Notes under the pieces: generated by a model
Told to the model about the DNA's origin: nothing
The model's input: the letters and a program-made list of their open reading frames with translations, nothing else
Databases searched by the model: none
Assembly (NCBI RefSeq): GCF_963664735.1
Contig: NZ_OY761553.1
Span: 945,303 to 1,009,302, forward strand
Direction of reading: 5' to 3'
Source of the DNA: an uncultured Cohaesibacter sp.
GTDB taxonomy: Bacteria > Pseudomonadota > Alphaproteobacteria > Rhizobiales > Cohaesibacteraceae
Length of the DNA: 64,000 bases
Made by a program: the position numbers and the translations under genes
Part shown: positions 26,063-33,579 of the stretch, piece after piece
How the letters are laid out: every line of letters starts with the position of its first letter
How positions within the stretch are numbered: the stretch's first letter is position 1

Positions 26063-26097
26063 ATTTCTCAAGCAACCACATCTTGCATTTCCAATTG

Positions 26098-26148
26098 TCA
26101 CAATATTTGTGATTTCCGTTTGACGAATAGTCACAATATATGTAACTT
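26098..26148 (+). promoter_or_regulatory. Promoter with two repressor-type operators
   Basis: TTGACG (26120-26125), 17 bases, TAACTT (26143-26148) gives a good promoter. Operator AGTCAC (26129-26134), 7 bases, GTAACT (26142-26147) sits exactly between the boxes. A second site GTCAC-N7-GTGAT spans 26097-26113 just upstream. Both share spacing and arms with the 25227-25247 operator, implying common control by the CI-like repressor. Confidence 0.65.
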
Positions 26149-26174
26149 CATAATCATCATTCACCACTGGATTG

Positions 26175-26537
26175 ATGACTATGACCCTATCACAAACCCA
26201 TTCCATGACACTCAATCGTCAGCAGCTGTCAGAGGTGCTCGGCGTAACCGAAAGCGGCTTCAGTCGTGCGCAAGCAAGCCTAGAAGAGAACTTCTTTCCG
26301 AAAAGGCTCCCCGGCATGAACCGCTGGTCCAGACCGGCCGTGGTTGCATGGATCAAGGCAAGCGGCAATCTCGACCTGATGCATCGCATTCTAATTGGCG
26401 AGCCCAACGAGACCGAAGAGGAAGAGCTTCCTATTCCCGATGTGCCGGCCGAACTCACTGCCCGTTATGGCGGGGGTGCCGGGGTAAGGAACGAAGCGAC
26501 TGACGGCGGCGATGACAATTTCGGGAGCGCAGCATGA
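26175..26537 (+). CDS. AlpA/Nu1-like HTH protein
   Basis: This protein of about 120 residues has an N-terminal winged-helix-like segment (NRQQLSEVLGVTESGFSRAQ and RWSRPAVVAWIKA), as in excisionases, AlpA and Nu1-type DNA-binding proteins. The C-terminus is acidic and Gly-rich. It is the first gene after a repressor-controlled promoter and its stop overlaps the next ATG (ATGA). It could act as excisionase or packaging accessory; the DNA-binding call is firmer than the role. Confidence 0.55.
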   Translation: MTMTLSQTHSMTLNRQQLSEVLGVTESGFSRAQASLEENFFPKRLPGMNRWSRPAVVAWIKASGNLDLMHRILIGEPNETEEEELPIPDVPAELTARYGGGAGVRNEATDGGDDNFGSAA

Positions 26538-26821
26538 AGGTCACCTTCTCGGCAGAGCTGCCCGTATTGTTCTTTCCCGATCAATTGGATGATGACCGCC
26601 AAACGCGGCCAACCCTTCAATGGATCCGCGATACGACAGACGGACACAACGGCCGCATACGCGCTTTCGTCGCAATCGACGGATCAGGCGTAGAATTCCA
26701 CCACCAGTGCGGAGCCAAAGCGATTGTCAGTCTCGATGACGTATTCCGGCAAGCAATCAAATCCACCTTTGGCAGTCTTCACCTTGACGTAACAATCCCC
26801 GAACAGGAACAAGGACGATGA
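26534..26821 (+). CDS. Hypothetical phage protein
   Basis: This 95-residue protein (MKVTFSAELPVLFFPDQLDD...) is translationally coupled to the HTH gene before it and converges with the zinc-ribbon gene two bases later. It contains VAIDGSGVEFHHQCGAKAIVSLDD and no known domain. Function unknown. Confidence 0.5.
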   Translation: MKVTFSAELPVLFFPDQLDDDRQTRPTLQWIRDTTDGHNGRIRAFVAIDGSGVEFHHQCGAKAIVSLDDVFRQAIKSTFGSLHLDVTIPEQEQGR

Positions 26822-26823
26822 GA

Positions 26824-27363
26824 TCACGCGAAGTCAAACGGGTTAAAGCCACCGCCGCGCTTGTTCGACTGACGGTAGCTTTCTTGCGCGCTGAGTTGAA
26901 ATTCCGCATTGCATTTATGACAGTAAAATATCTGCTTCTCCGTTGGCGTATCCGGACGGGGTTGCAGAATGGCCCGATGGCGTTCATCGAAACAATTTGG
27001 GCACAAATATATCTCGGATTGAGATGGCTGCTCAGATGTATGTTTCGACTGAACAACTGGATTGCAAACAATCACGGAGGCACCAGATGCAAATGTTTTC
27101 ATCTCGCAATGTTCCATTGTGTCCTTGTTCCACTTGATCGCCTCGTCAAGCTTGCACTTAAGATCCACATTTTCCTGCTCCAACGCAGAATAGCGATCGT
27201 AGAGAGAAAAATAGGCACCGGTAAGTGTGACGAGTTTCATTCTTAGATCGTCAATTTGAGATTGAACCTCATTGTTTCCCGCGATTTCCTTGACCGATTT
27301 TAAACCGTCAAGAATAGCATTAACCGTGCCAATCGTCTCTTTAATCCAATCCAATGTCGACAT
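26824..27363 (-). CDS. Coiled-coil protein with zinc ribbon
   Basis: This 179-residue protein has a long N-terminal coiled coil (residues about 30-90) and a C-terminal CPNC...CHKC zinc ribbon (CPNCFDERHRAILQPR, then FYCHKCNAEF). The same family is frequent in proteobacterial prophages and is uncharacterised. A strong GGAGGGTGA site supports ATG 27363. It runs opposite to its neighbours, divergent from the XRE gene (55-base gap), so it is probably an independent moron. Confidence 0.6.
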   Translation of the reverse strand: MSTLDWIKETIGTVNAILDGLKSVKEIAGNNEVQSQIDDLRMKLVTLTGAYFSLYDRYSALEQENVDLKCKLDEAIKWNKDTMEHCEMKTFASGASVIVCNPVVQSKHTSEQPSQSEIYLCPNCFDERHRAILQPRPDTPTEKQIFYCHKCNAEFQLSAQESYRQSNKRGGGFNPFDFA

Positions 27364-27418
27364 CGACTCACCCTCCGTTACATGAAGTCAATGCCAACCC
27401 AGCAAAGGGAAAATTTCA

Positions 27419-27811
27419 ATGAAAAAATCACCCAACGAATATGACGTTTATGTCGGTTCCCGTGTCCGTATGGCGCGAACCATGATCGGCATGAGTCAGG
27501 AGAAGCTTGGCGCCCATCTCGGTATCACCTTCCAGCAGATACAGAAATACGAGAAAGGCACCAACAGGATCAGCGCTTCCCGTCTGGTTGAGCTGGGCCG
27601 TGTTTTGGAAAAGCCGATCAGCTGGTTTTTTGAAGGCGTCGAAAGCAAGGCCAGATCAGAAAACAGCCTTGAGGCTGCATTCCAGACTGTCTTGGGTGGA
27701 AGGCTCTTGAGCACATTCTTCAAGGCAACCAATGACCAGCGAAAGATGATCGCCGATCTGACGGCAACGGTCGTGCAAGGCGACAAAACCAAAAGCATTC
27801 CCGCAGAATGA
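27419..27811 (+). CDS. XRE-family transcriptional regulator
   Basis: This 130-residue protein has an XRE HTH (MSQEKLGAHLGITFQQIQKYEKG, about 25-47) and a small helical C-terminal domain, as in alphaproteobacterial prophage and SinR-like regulators. AAAGGGAAA lies ahead of the ATG. It is divergent from the zinc-ribbon gene and ends before a strong terminator. Confidence 0.7.
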   Translation: MKKSPNEYDVYVGSRVRMARTMIGMSQEKLGAHLGITFQQIQKYEKGTNRISASRLVELGRVLEKPISWFFEGVESKARSENSLEAAFQTVLGGRLLSTFFKATNDQRKMIADLTATVVQGDKTKSIPAE

Positions 27812-27924
27812 AAAAGCTGCCTGTAGCATTAGCGACCAAACCACTGCTACAGCCAGCTCCAAATCAAGCGATGTGACATCGCCCTCCCATATTGCCCGCA
27901 AAAGCAACCGCGGGCAACACTTAA

Positions 27925-27955
27925 GGGGCGAGCCTTCCGGCTTGCCCCTATTTTT
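27925..27955 (+). terminator. Rho-independent terminator
   Basis: A 10-bp stem GGGGCGAGCC/GGCTTGCCCC (one G-T pair), 4-base loop and a TATTTTT tract follow the XRE gene. It separates that gene from the integrase. Confidence 0.85.
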
Positions 27956-28019
27956 GTGTCCGCACTTATGAGGGAAATGTCACGCAGATTTGCCGAAGGA
28001 TAGGCTCAAAGGTGACATC

Positions 28020-29216
28020 ATGGCAAAAGTTACAATCAAGATCCCGTTTGTTGTTTGGCGCGAAGGAAGACCGCGTTTCGTTCCCGGTCCCGGCGTGCGA
28101 GCGCTCGGCTATAGTGGTAAGGATCTCAAGCATCCGGACGGAACATGGCTCAATCTGAACGAGACAATCGCATGGTCCGAGACCTTCGATAAGGAACTCA
28201 CGACAAAGCGCCAGCAAGTGAAGCTGAAGAATGCTCCTCCCAAAAAGAAAGTCAGAAACCTTTCTCGTCGGGGTTACATTTCAGTCGGGGAATTGCTGGT
28301 CAAGTGGCTTACAGAGCGCAAGATCGAACACAAGCAGACGGGTAAACCTTCATCCAAGACACTTCGTGGATACGATTATAACATTCGCGCCTTTCAGGAT
28401 TTCGATGAAGAATTATGGACCGCTCCGGCCGTTTCCATCACGGACGTATTGGCAAGTGGCATCTACAAAAAGCTGCGCACTCAAAAAGGTGTCTCCATGT
28501 CCAAGGCCATTATCAGTACAATTCGTCCGGCTTGGCGTTGGGCAAAAAAGGAAATGGGTCTTGTCACCAGCAATCCCTGGAGCGAGCTCCGCATGACCAC
28601 GCCACCGCCTCGGTTACGTGTCGGCTCGATCGACGAAATGAAACATCTGATTGCGACAGCCGATGAAATGGGGCGTCGGGATATCGGAGACGCGATCATG
28701 TTGGGCATTTGTTCCGGACAAAGACAGAATGACCGACTGCTATTCCAACTCGATGCCATGGACGAAAAGAGTATGGTCTTCAAACAGTCAAAGACGGGAG
28801 CAATCGTCCAGATTCCGGCAATCCGTCCGCTCAAGCAGCGCCTTGAAGCCGCCAAAGCGAGAAGAGCACGGTTCAACAAGAGCTTTCCAACGCTTCTCAT
28901 TGATGAAAAATACCGTTGCTGTTGGGATCGGGGAGATGATGGCGATCGTTACCGAAAGGAATTCCGGAAGGTCTGCAACAAAGCCGCAGAGTCGATGCCG
29001 AGCCTGAAAGGCTTCAGGGATCAGGATCTGCGCGATACGTCCGTTACATGGTTGGCGAGTGCAGGCTGTACCCTGCCCCAAATCGCCGCCATTACAGGGC
29101 ATTCGGTCGAGAATATCCATAAGATCCTCAAACACTATTTGGCACAAACCCCCGAGCAGGCCACGCTCGCAGCCCAAAAACTGCTTGTCTATATCGAAGA
29201 GAATGGAGACTTTTAA
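28020..29216 (+). CDS. Tyrosine-type phage integrase
   Basis: This protein of about 398 residues catalyses site-specific integration and excision. An N-terminal arm-type binding region and SAM-like core-binding domain precede the catalytic domain. That domain shows GICSGQRQNDR (first Arg, about 234-236), QDLRDTSVTWLASAG (about 334-348, with Arg), ITGHSVENI (His-like element) and a terminal Tyr in KHYLAQ. The usual HxLRxT is QDLRDT here, so the second-box His is Gln. The start at 28020 follows AAAGGTGA; an upstream ATG at 27990 is possible. It faces the attachment site at tRNA-Arg. Confidence 0.85.
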   Translation: MAKVTIKIPFVVWREGRPRFVPGPGVRALGYSGKDLKHPDGTWLNLNETIAWSETFDKELTTKRQQVKLKNAPPKKKVRNLSRRGYISVGELLVKWLTERKIEHKQTGKPSSKTLRGYDYNIRAFQDFDEELWTAPAVSITDVLASGIYKKLRTQKGVSMSKAIISTIRPAWRWAKKEMGLVTSNPWSELRMTTPPPRLRVGSIDEMKHLIATADEMGRRDIGDAIMLGICSGQRQNDRLLFQLDAMDEKSMVFKQSKTGAIVQIPAIRPLKQRLEAAKARRARFNKSFPTLLIDEKYRCCWDRGDDGDRYRKEFRKVCNKAAESMPSLKGFRDQDLRDTSVTWLASAGCTLPQIAAITGHSVENIHKILKHYLAQTPEQATLAAQKLLVYIEENGDF

Positions 29217-29325
29217 TCACATCGACAAAACATAATTTGTTATAAAACCAACCTGAAAGTTACCTTATTGCTTTGCACTACCGATGGTGTCGCTAGATAC
29301 AAGAAAAGAATAAACAGGTACGTTC

Positions 29326-29535
29326 ATGAAAAGCGATAAGTTTTTAAAGTTGAAGCTTGATGCCGAAAAAGTGCAGGGTTTGGTCGTAACACTCAACATT
29401 CTGGATAGCTATCCGGGTGACTATGACAGGAAATTCAAGACGGCTTATCATTGCCTGCATGATTGCTTGGAAGTCTGTATCCAAGATATGGCAATAGATC
29501 TCGAAGACATCGAAGAGTCTCCAAAATCAGCATGA
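29326..29535 (+). CDS. Hypothetical small acidic protein
   Basis: This 69-residue protein begins MKSDKFLKLKLDAEKVQG and is helical, acidic and Cys-containing (HDCLEVC). Its TGA overlaps the ATG of micro-ORF 1 by four bases, suggesting coupling. It lies between the integrase and the tRNA-Arg fragment. No family recognised. Confidence 0.5.
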   Translation: MKSDKFLKLKLDAEKVQGLVVTLNILDSYPGDYDRKFKTAYHCLHDCLEVCIQDMAIDLEDIEESPKSA

Positions 29536-29588
29536 GATTAATTGCTGTTTGGGGTGTCAGTCTCACGGCACCCCTTATAACTTCATGA
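29532..29588 (+). CDS. 18-residue micro-ORF, copy 1
   Basis: The peptide MRLIAVWGVSLTAPLITS overlaps the preceding stop (ATGA). It is 88% identical at nucleotide level to copy 2 at 29881. Four of the seven differences are synonymous and the others are V/I, W/L and S/C. Identity ends at the stop codon, arguing that the peptide is selected. Hydrophobic and short, it recalls type I toxin peptides, but no antisense RNA was demonstrated. Confidence 0.5.
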   Translation: MRLIAVWGVSLTAPLITS

Positions 29589-29676
29589 TGCTACCAAAAT
29601 CATTTTAATATTAGATCGAAATTTCGATACAATTCATAATTGATTGCTTGCAGTTGCGATTTTATCGGGGGGAACC

Positions 29677-29868
29677 ATGGGTGGTATAAGATATGTTTGT
29701 GCAGAATGTGGTTGGGTGAGCTATCGCAAAATGGGTAGCAGTAAACCCTGTCCCAAATGTGGGGGGAGAATGGCGTACCACGAAGAAGACAGAGGCAGTG
29801 TAATTATCGTCATTCTTGTGATTGTGGTATTAGCACTAATTTTTATGGTTATTTCGGAGACACAATAG
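29677..29868 (+). CDS. Small zinc-ribbon membrane protein
   Basis: This 63-residue protein has a zinc ribbon (CAECGW...CPKCGG) and a C-terminal TM helix (VIIVILVIVVLALIFMVI). GGGGGGA lies ahead of ATG 29677. Micro-ORF 2 begins 12 bases after its stop. No function known. Confidence 0.55.
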   Translation: MGGIRYVCAECGWVSYRKMGSSKPCPKCGGRMAYHEEDRGSVIIVILVIVVLALIFMVISETQ

Positions 29869-29880
29869 GACAAGTAGGCT

Positions 29881-29937
29881 ATGAGATTAATTGCTATTTT
29901 GGGCGTCTGTCTCACAGCTCCCCTTATAACCTCATGA
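29881..29937 (+). CDS. 18-residue micro-ORF, copy 2
   Basis: The peptide MRLIAILGVCLTAPLITS differs from copy 1 at three of eighteen residues. It follows the zinc-ribbon membrane gene, as copy 1 follows the 69-residue gene. Start and stop codons are conserved and identity fades outside the frame. Confidence 0.5.
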   Translation: MRLIAILGVCLTAPLITS

Positions 29938-29957
29938 TTTTACTGAGGAATAAGTAC

Positions 29958-29997
29958 CTTAGAAGTCAGCTGCTCTATCCAACTGAGCTAAGGGGCC
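29958..29997 (-). pseudogene. 5' half of tRNA-Arg(UCU); probable prophage attachment site
   Basis: Read on the minus strand from 29997, the acceptor 5' strand GGCCCCT, TA, the D arm GCTC...GAGC and the anticodon stem/loop GCTGA-CTTCTAA are all clear. The sequence then leaves the tRNA pattern: the expected TCAGC stem partner is GGTAC. The break lies just 3' of the anticodon loop, a common tyrosine-integrase target. The integrase ends 740 bases away. This is probably attR, with the restored or complementary half outside the window to the left. Confidence 0.7.
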
Positions 29998-30057
29998 ATG
30001 TTTGGCAGGATATATTCGATCCTGAAAAGTCATTCAATGCAATGCACTGATGACGAA

Positions 30058-30366
30058 TTAGTGTGTCCAGTTTCCCTCAATCCGGGCTGTAGCGAAATTA
30101 TCAGAATAGGCTTTGATAATCCGCTTGCGCTCCTTTGAGGGTAGAAGCTGGAAGTCAATTCCGTTTCTTTGAGCATATGCAATCGCTGCATCTTGTGTCG
30201 GAAAGGAAATAACAATCTGCTGATGAGGATCAGAAGAAGAGGTGTGTCCAGTCAGGGCACTAACGCTTTTTGGTTTTTCTGCTTCATAAGCAAGGCACCA
30301 AAGGTTCTTAGCCGAACCGGACTGCATGGCATTTTTCGCGGGCTTGTAAATTCTAGCCTTTGTCAT
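30058..30366 (-). CDS. NADH dehydrogenase accessory subunit (NDUFS4-like)
   Basis: This 102-residue protein matches the ETC complex I conserved family (PF04800): ARIYKPAKNAMQSGSA at the N-terminus, SSSDPHQQIVISFPTQDAAIAYAQRNG in the middle and the closing YSDNF...NWTH motif. It stabilises complex I in alphaproteobacteria and is homologous to mitochondrial NDUFS4. It lies next to tRNA-Pro, the common alphaproteobacterial arrangement. It is the first chromosomal gene right of the prophage. Confidence 0.85.
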   Translation of the reverse strand: MTKARIYKPAKNAMQSGSAKNLWCLAYEAEKPKSVSALTGHTSSSDPHQQIVISFPTQDAAIAYAQRNGIDFQLLPSKERKRIIKAYSDNFATARIEGNWTH

Positions 30367-30418
30367 CATGTCCTCTTTGGCAAAATTTGCGACCTTGGAT
30401 CCGCTGTATTCTCATAAT

Positions 30419-30495
30419 TGGTCGGAGCGAGAGGATTCGAACCTCCGACCCCCTGATCCCAAATCAGGTGCGCTACCAGGCTGCGCTACGCTCCG
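30419..30495 (-). tRNA. tRNA-Pro (UGG)
   Basis: A complete cloverleaf: acceptor CGGAGCG/CGCTCCG, D arm, anticodon arm with loop TTTGGGA (anticodon TGG), T arm with GGTTCGAATCC, and genomically encoded CCA at 30421-30419. 77 bases. Confidence 0.95.
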
Positions 30496-30594
30496 TACCG
30501 GACTATCGGGCTCAACCAAGTTTCGCCCGAAGCAGAATGGCGTTTGAATAGCAACAGCGCATTGCATGAGCAAGCGCTAAAAGCGAACCTTCGG

Positions 30595-31143
30595 CTATTT
30601 TGATAAATTGGGTGTGAACAATTGATGAAGCAGCCTGTCTCCCGGTTTGATTCCGAGGGCATCACTTGTTCCCTTCGGTACTTCAAGTACATATCGAACA
30701 GGCCCTGCGGATCCGATGATGGATTCAGACAGCGGCGTGGTTCCTTTGACGATGTGATGAATCGTACCGTTTGGGTTCGCAAAAATCATATCCAAAGATA
30801 TGTAGGTGTTCTTCATCCACATGTAGACCGGTTCGGTTTTGCCGAAATCGAAGAGCATTCCATGGCCTGCTTCGAGTTTGGTCCTGAACATCAAACCTTT
30901 CATCCTGGTGTCATCATCCACGGCAAGCTCGATAACAAAAGCGTGGTCGGCGTTCTGTGTCTGGATGATCAGGTGTGTTTCATCATTCAGATAATCGGGT
31001 AGTGACTGGGTCGGGATCGTGTCGAGCGGTTTGAAGTGCGCTGTACTTTCGGCGGCGCTCACAGAGGGAGCTGGCGTGACGGTTAAGACAATAAGGGAAA
31101 TGATGAAGGACGTCAGAAGCTTCATGCCGGATATTAGTTTCAT
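30595..31143 (-). CDS. DUF192 secreted protein
   Basis: This protein of about 182 residues has an N-terminal hydrophobic signal (LLTSFIISLIVLTVTPAPSVSA) and a DUF192 fold: LAVDDDTRMKGLMFR, GMLFDF, VYMWMKNTYISLDMIF and VLEVPKG. The family is extracytoplasmic; some members are copper-linked (PcuC-like contexts) but the function is unknown. The start at 31143 has GAGAGCC ahead. Another ATG 18 bases later would also leave a signal peptide. Confidence 0.75.
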   Translation of the reverse strand: MKLISGMKLLTSFIISLIVLTVTPAPSVSAAESTAHFKPLDTIPTQSLPDYLNDETHLIIQTQNADHAFVIELAVDDDTRMKGLMFRTKLEAGHGMLFDFGKTEPVYMWMKNTYISLDMIFANPNGTIHHIVKGTTPLSESIIGSAGPVRYVLEVPKGTSDALGIKPGDRLLHQLFTPNLSK

Positions 31144-31261
31144 GGGGCTCTCGGATTCGCGTTTACACTCGCGTCGAAAATTGGACGCGTGACATGGCAA
31201 AAACCCGCCAGGCTAATTGGCGAAAGGATCAATTGTTGAGAATAACGAATTGGCAGATTGG

Positions 31262-31287
31262 AAAAGGGCTCTGTTAAGCGCCCTTTT
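31262..31287 (-). terminator. Rho-independent terminator of the double cold-shock gene
   Basis: AAAAGGGC (31262-31269) and GCCCTTTT (31280-31287) form an 8-bp perfect stem with a 10-base loop. The U tract arises from the AAAA on the plus strand. It follows the cold-shock gene on the minus strand. Confidence 0.7.
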
Positions 31288-31318
31288 GATTAAACTTAAA
31301 ATACAGACTGTAATCTAT

Positions 31319-31900
31319 TCAGTGCGAAGAAGGAATATGCGCTCCCGTTGAAGGGCGAATCTCAGTTGCCATTTTGCCTTTTGGGCTTGGGCCATAGCGA
31401 ACAAGCACTTCCTGATGAGGCCGCAGCTCGGTAAGACCGAAGATACGGAGAGTCTCCATATGAATGAAAATGTCAGCGGTTCCCTCACCTTGGGTGAGAA
31501 AGCCAAAGCCTTTCTCCCGGTTAAACCACTTGACCCAGGCCTTTTCCAGCTCACTGGTCGGGTTTACCTTGACGTGGGTATTTGCCGGAGGCAGCTGTGA
31601 CGGATGCATGGCCGTGCTCTCGTCCATAGAGAGAATGCGCAAGGCTTGCAAACCCTTTGGGCCTTGAAGGACTTCGCATACAACCCTCGCCCCTTCATAT
31701 GCTGTTCTGTAACCATCTCTACGCAGACACGTTACATGCAACAAAATGTCGGAACTATTGTCATCAGGCACGATAAACCCAAATCCTTTGGCAACATCAA
31801 ACCATTTGATTTTACCAGCAATTTGCGTGACGTCTAACGCAGGTTCATCTGCTATGCCAACTTCCAAAGGTTGCTGCTCTGGTACGATCTTCACCCCCAT
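31319..31900 (-). CDS. Double cold-shock-domain protein
   Basis: This 193-residue protein contains two CSDs, around residues 28-90 and 123-185. The RNP-like motifs are present in each: KWFDVAKGFGFIV with ILLHVT, and KWFNREKGFGFLT with IFIHME. Tandem CSDs are common in alphaproteobacteria. It probably acts as an RNA chaperone in stress or cold. About 32 linker residues separate the domains. A separate single-domain CspA is encoded at 50551. Confidence 0.85.
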   Translation of the reverse strand: MGVKIVPEQQPLEVGIADEPALDVTQIAGKIKWFDVAKGFGFIVPDDNSSDILLHVTCLRRDGYRTAYEGARVVCEVLQGPKGLQALRILSMDESTAMHPSQLPPANTHVKVNPTSELEKAWVKWFNREKGFGFLTQGEGTADIFIHMETLRIFGLTELRPHQEVLVRYGPSPKGKMATEIRPSTGAHIPSSH

Positions 31901-32140
31901 AGCTTTGCCTCAATACTATTTGTAGCCTCGTTCCCGACTCAATACAGTGGTCGATTCTCGGAATGAGGATATCATCTTGATCAGAGACTGCATCAATAAA
32001 ATTTTAACTTTTTGAGTGTTTTCACGCGTTCTTTGAAATTATCGATGAGTGACAGCTTTGCTTCGCCCATGAGGTCGGCAATTGCATAAAATGCACGCGT
32101 ATGATTGCTACTTCAGAAGGCGCAGGCGGCTTCATCGCGA

Positions 32141-32896
32141 TTATCTGACATGCTTCATTACCGCGCCGATTTCGAGTTGGCCGCAGATATCTGCCAATTC
32201 ATCCAGCGGTGTTGGATCCCTGTTTATGATTACCAGTTTTGCACCATGTTGCTTGGCGATTTGCGGCAGACCGGCTGCGGGATAGACCACTAGCGATGAA
32301 CCGAGCACGATAAAGAGATCGCAATCACCAGAGAGTTGCATGGCGCTCATCATCTCTTGCTCGGGCATGGCTTGCCCGAAATTGATGATCGCAGTTTTGA
32401 CGAGACCACCGCAGCGAGGACAAGTCGGTGCACTCGCTGTTTCTTCGATGTGAGATTTTGCTACGGCCAGAGACATCGGCTCATGACAATCAAGGCAAGT
32501 TGCAAAAGTACCGTTGCCATGAATTTCAATTACCTTATCAGGAGACAGCCCGCTTCTCTGGTGCAATCCGTCGATATTTTGCGTAATCACGCAATCGAGT
32601 TTGCCGCGCTCAGCCAAGCGTACAAGTGCCAAATGGCCTTCGTTTGGTTCGGACTGCAGAAACTCTTCATTTTGGATGAAACGTCTTCTCCAGTCCTCAA
32701 GACGCGTCTCTTCATTTGAAACGAAATCGTCGAACATGATTGGTTCCATTTTCGCCCATAGACCATTTGGTGAGCGAAAATCGGGAATTCCGCTTTCAGT
32801 GCTTATTCCTGCACCTGTGAATGCAACAATATGATCTGAATGCTCGATAAGCTCGGCAAGCTGCTCGGCAAAAATTTCTGGACTATTGAAATTCAT
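32141..32896 (-). CDS. NAD-dependent protein deacylase (sirtuin, CobB-like)
   Basis: This protein of about 251 residues removes acyl groups from Lys using NAD. The NAD-binding motif GAGISTESGIPDFRS, TQNIDGLHQRSG, the catalytic HG (EIHGNG) and a zinc site CLDCHE...CPRCGG are all present. Length is typical of class III bacterial sirtuins. The start at 32896 trims a short, weakly supported extension. It is divergent from the glyoxalase gene. Confidence 0.85.
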   Translation of the reverse strand: MNFNSPEIFAEQLAELIEHSDHIVAFTGAGISTESGIPDFRSPNGLWAKMEPIMFDDFVSNEETRLEDWRRRFIQNEEFLQSEPNEGHLALVRLAERGKLDCVITQNIDGLHQRSGLSPDKVIEIHGNGTFATCLDCHEPMSLAVAKSHIEETASAPTCPRCGGLVKTAIINFGQAMPEQEMMSAMQLSGDCDLFIVLGSSLVVYPAAGLPQIAKQHGAKLVIINRDPTPLDELADICGQLEIGAVMKHVR

Positions 32897-32954
32897 TTTA
32901 TCGATCCTATAGTTATCTGCAGAATTCATTTTTCAGCTTTAGGGAAGCAATCAT

Positions 32955-33374
32955 ATGAAATATCTCCATACGATGGTGCGCGTAAGCAACATTGAAGAAT
33001 CTCTAGATTTCTATTGCAACAAACTTGGCCTAAAAGAAGTCCGTCGTTCTGAAAACACCAATGGTCGCTTTACGCTGATTTTCCTTTCCGTCGATGGTGA
33101 GTTGGAAAATTGCGTCGAGCTAACCTACAATTGGGACCCCGAGGAATATGGTGAAGGCCGCAATTTCGGCCATCTTGCGTATGAAGTAGACAATATTTAT
33201 GAATTTTGTCAAAAGCTCATGGATGCTGGTGTAGTTATCAACCGCCCTCCTCGCGATGGAAATATGGCCTTTGTTCGTTCGCCAGATAACATTTCTATCG
33301 AACTGTTGCAAAAGGGCGATCCGCTTCCGCCAGCCGAGCCTTGGGCGTCTATGAAGAACACTGGCAAATGGTAA
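32955..33374 (+). CDS. gloA: Lactoylglutathione lyase (glyoxalase I)
   Basis: This 139-residue protein isomerises the methylglyoxal-glutathione hemithioacetal. The metal and glutathione-binding residues of the VOC fold are seen in HTMVRV, VELTYNW, GHLAYEV and SIELLQKG (H-E-H-E pattern). Length is standard for GloA. A terminator follows at 33406. Confidence 0.85.
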   Translation: MKYLHTMVRVSNIEESLDFYCNKLGLKEVRRSENTNGRFTLIFLSVDGELENCVELTYNWDPEEYGEGRNFGHLAYEVDNIYEFCQKLMDAGVVINRPPRDGNMAFVRSPDNISIELLQKGDPLPPAEPWASMKNTGKW

Positions 33375-33405
33375 GCTGACGCTGAAAAAATCACTAAGTT
33401 TCAGG

Positions 33406-33436
33406 AGCCTCTCCGTTTTTGATGGAGGGGCTTTTT
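33406..33436 (+). terminator. Rho-independent terminator after gloA
   Basis: AGCCTCTCC (33406-33414) pairs with GGAGGGGCT (33424-33432), with one G-T pair, followed by TTTTT. Confidence 0.8.
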
Positions 33437-33579
33437 CTTGTTTCAATGCCAGCGATAAATACACAATTATTTGATACTGATGAGGATAATATTCATTAGC
33501 AAAAACACGGTCTATAATAGTGAGGAATCAAAAGCATTTTTGAGAAACCATTCCTACCCAGAAGGTTAAAGTAAGTCTT

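Noticed and set aside
26818..27246. Plus-strand ORF with ATGA overlap
   Set aside because: Antisense to the zinc-ribbon gene, which has paired CxxC motifs and a GGAGG site.
29532..29938. The 58-base repeat as an attL/attR or IS remnant
   Set aside because: Differences are mostly at third codon positions and similarity ends at start and stop, unlike att duplication; not fully excluded.
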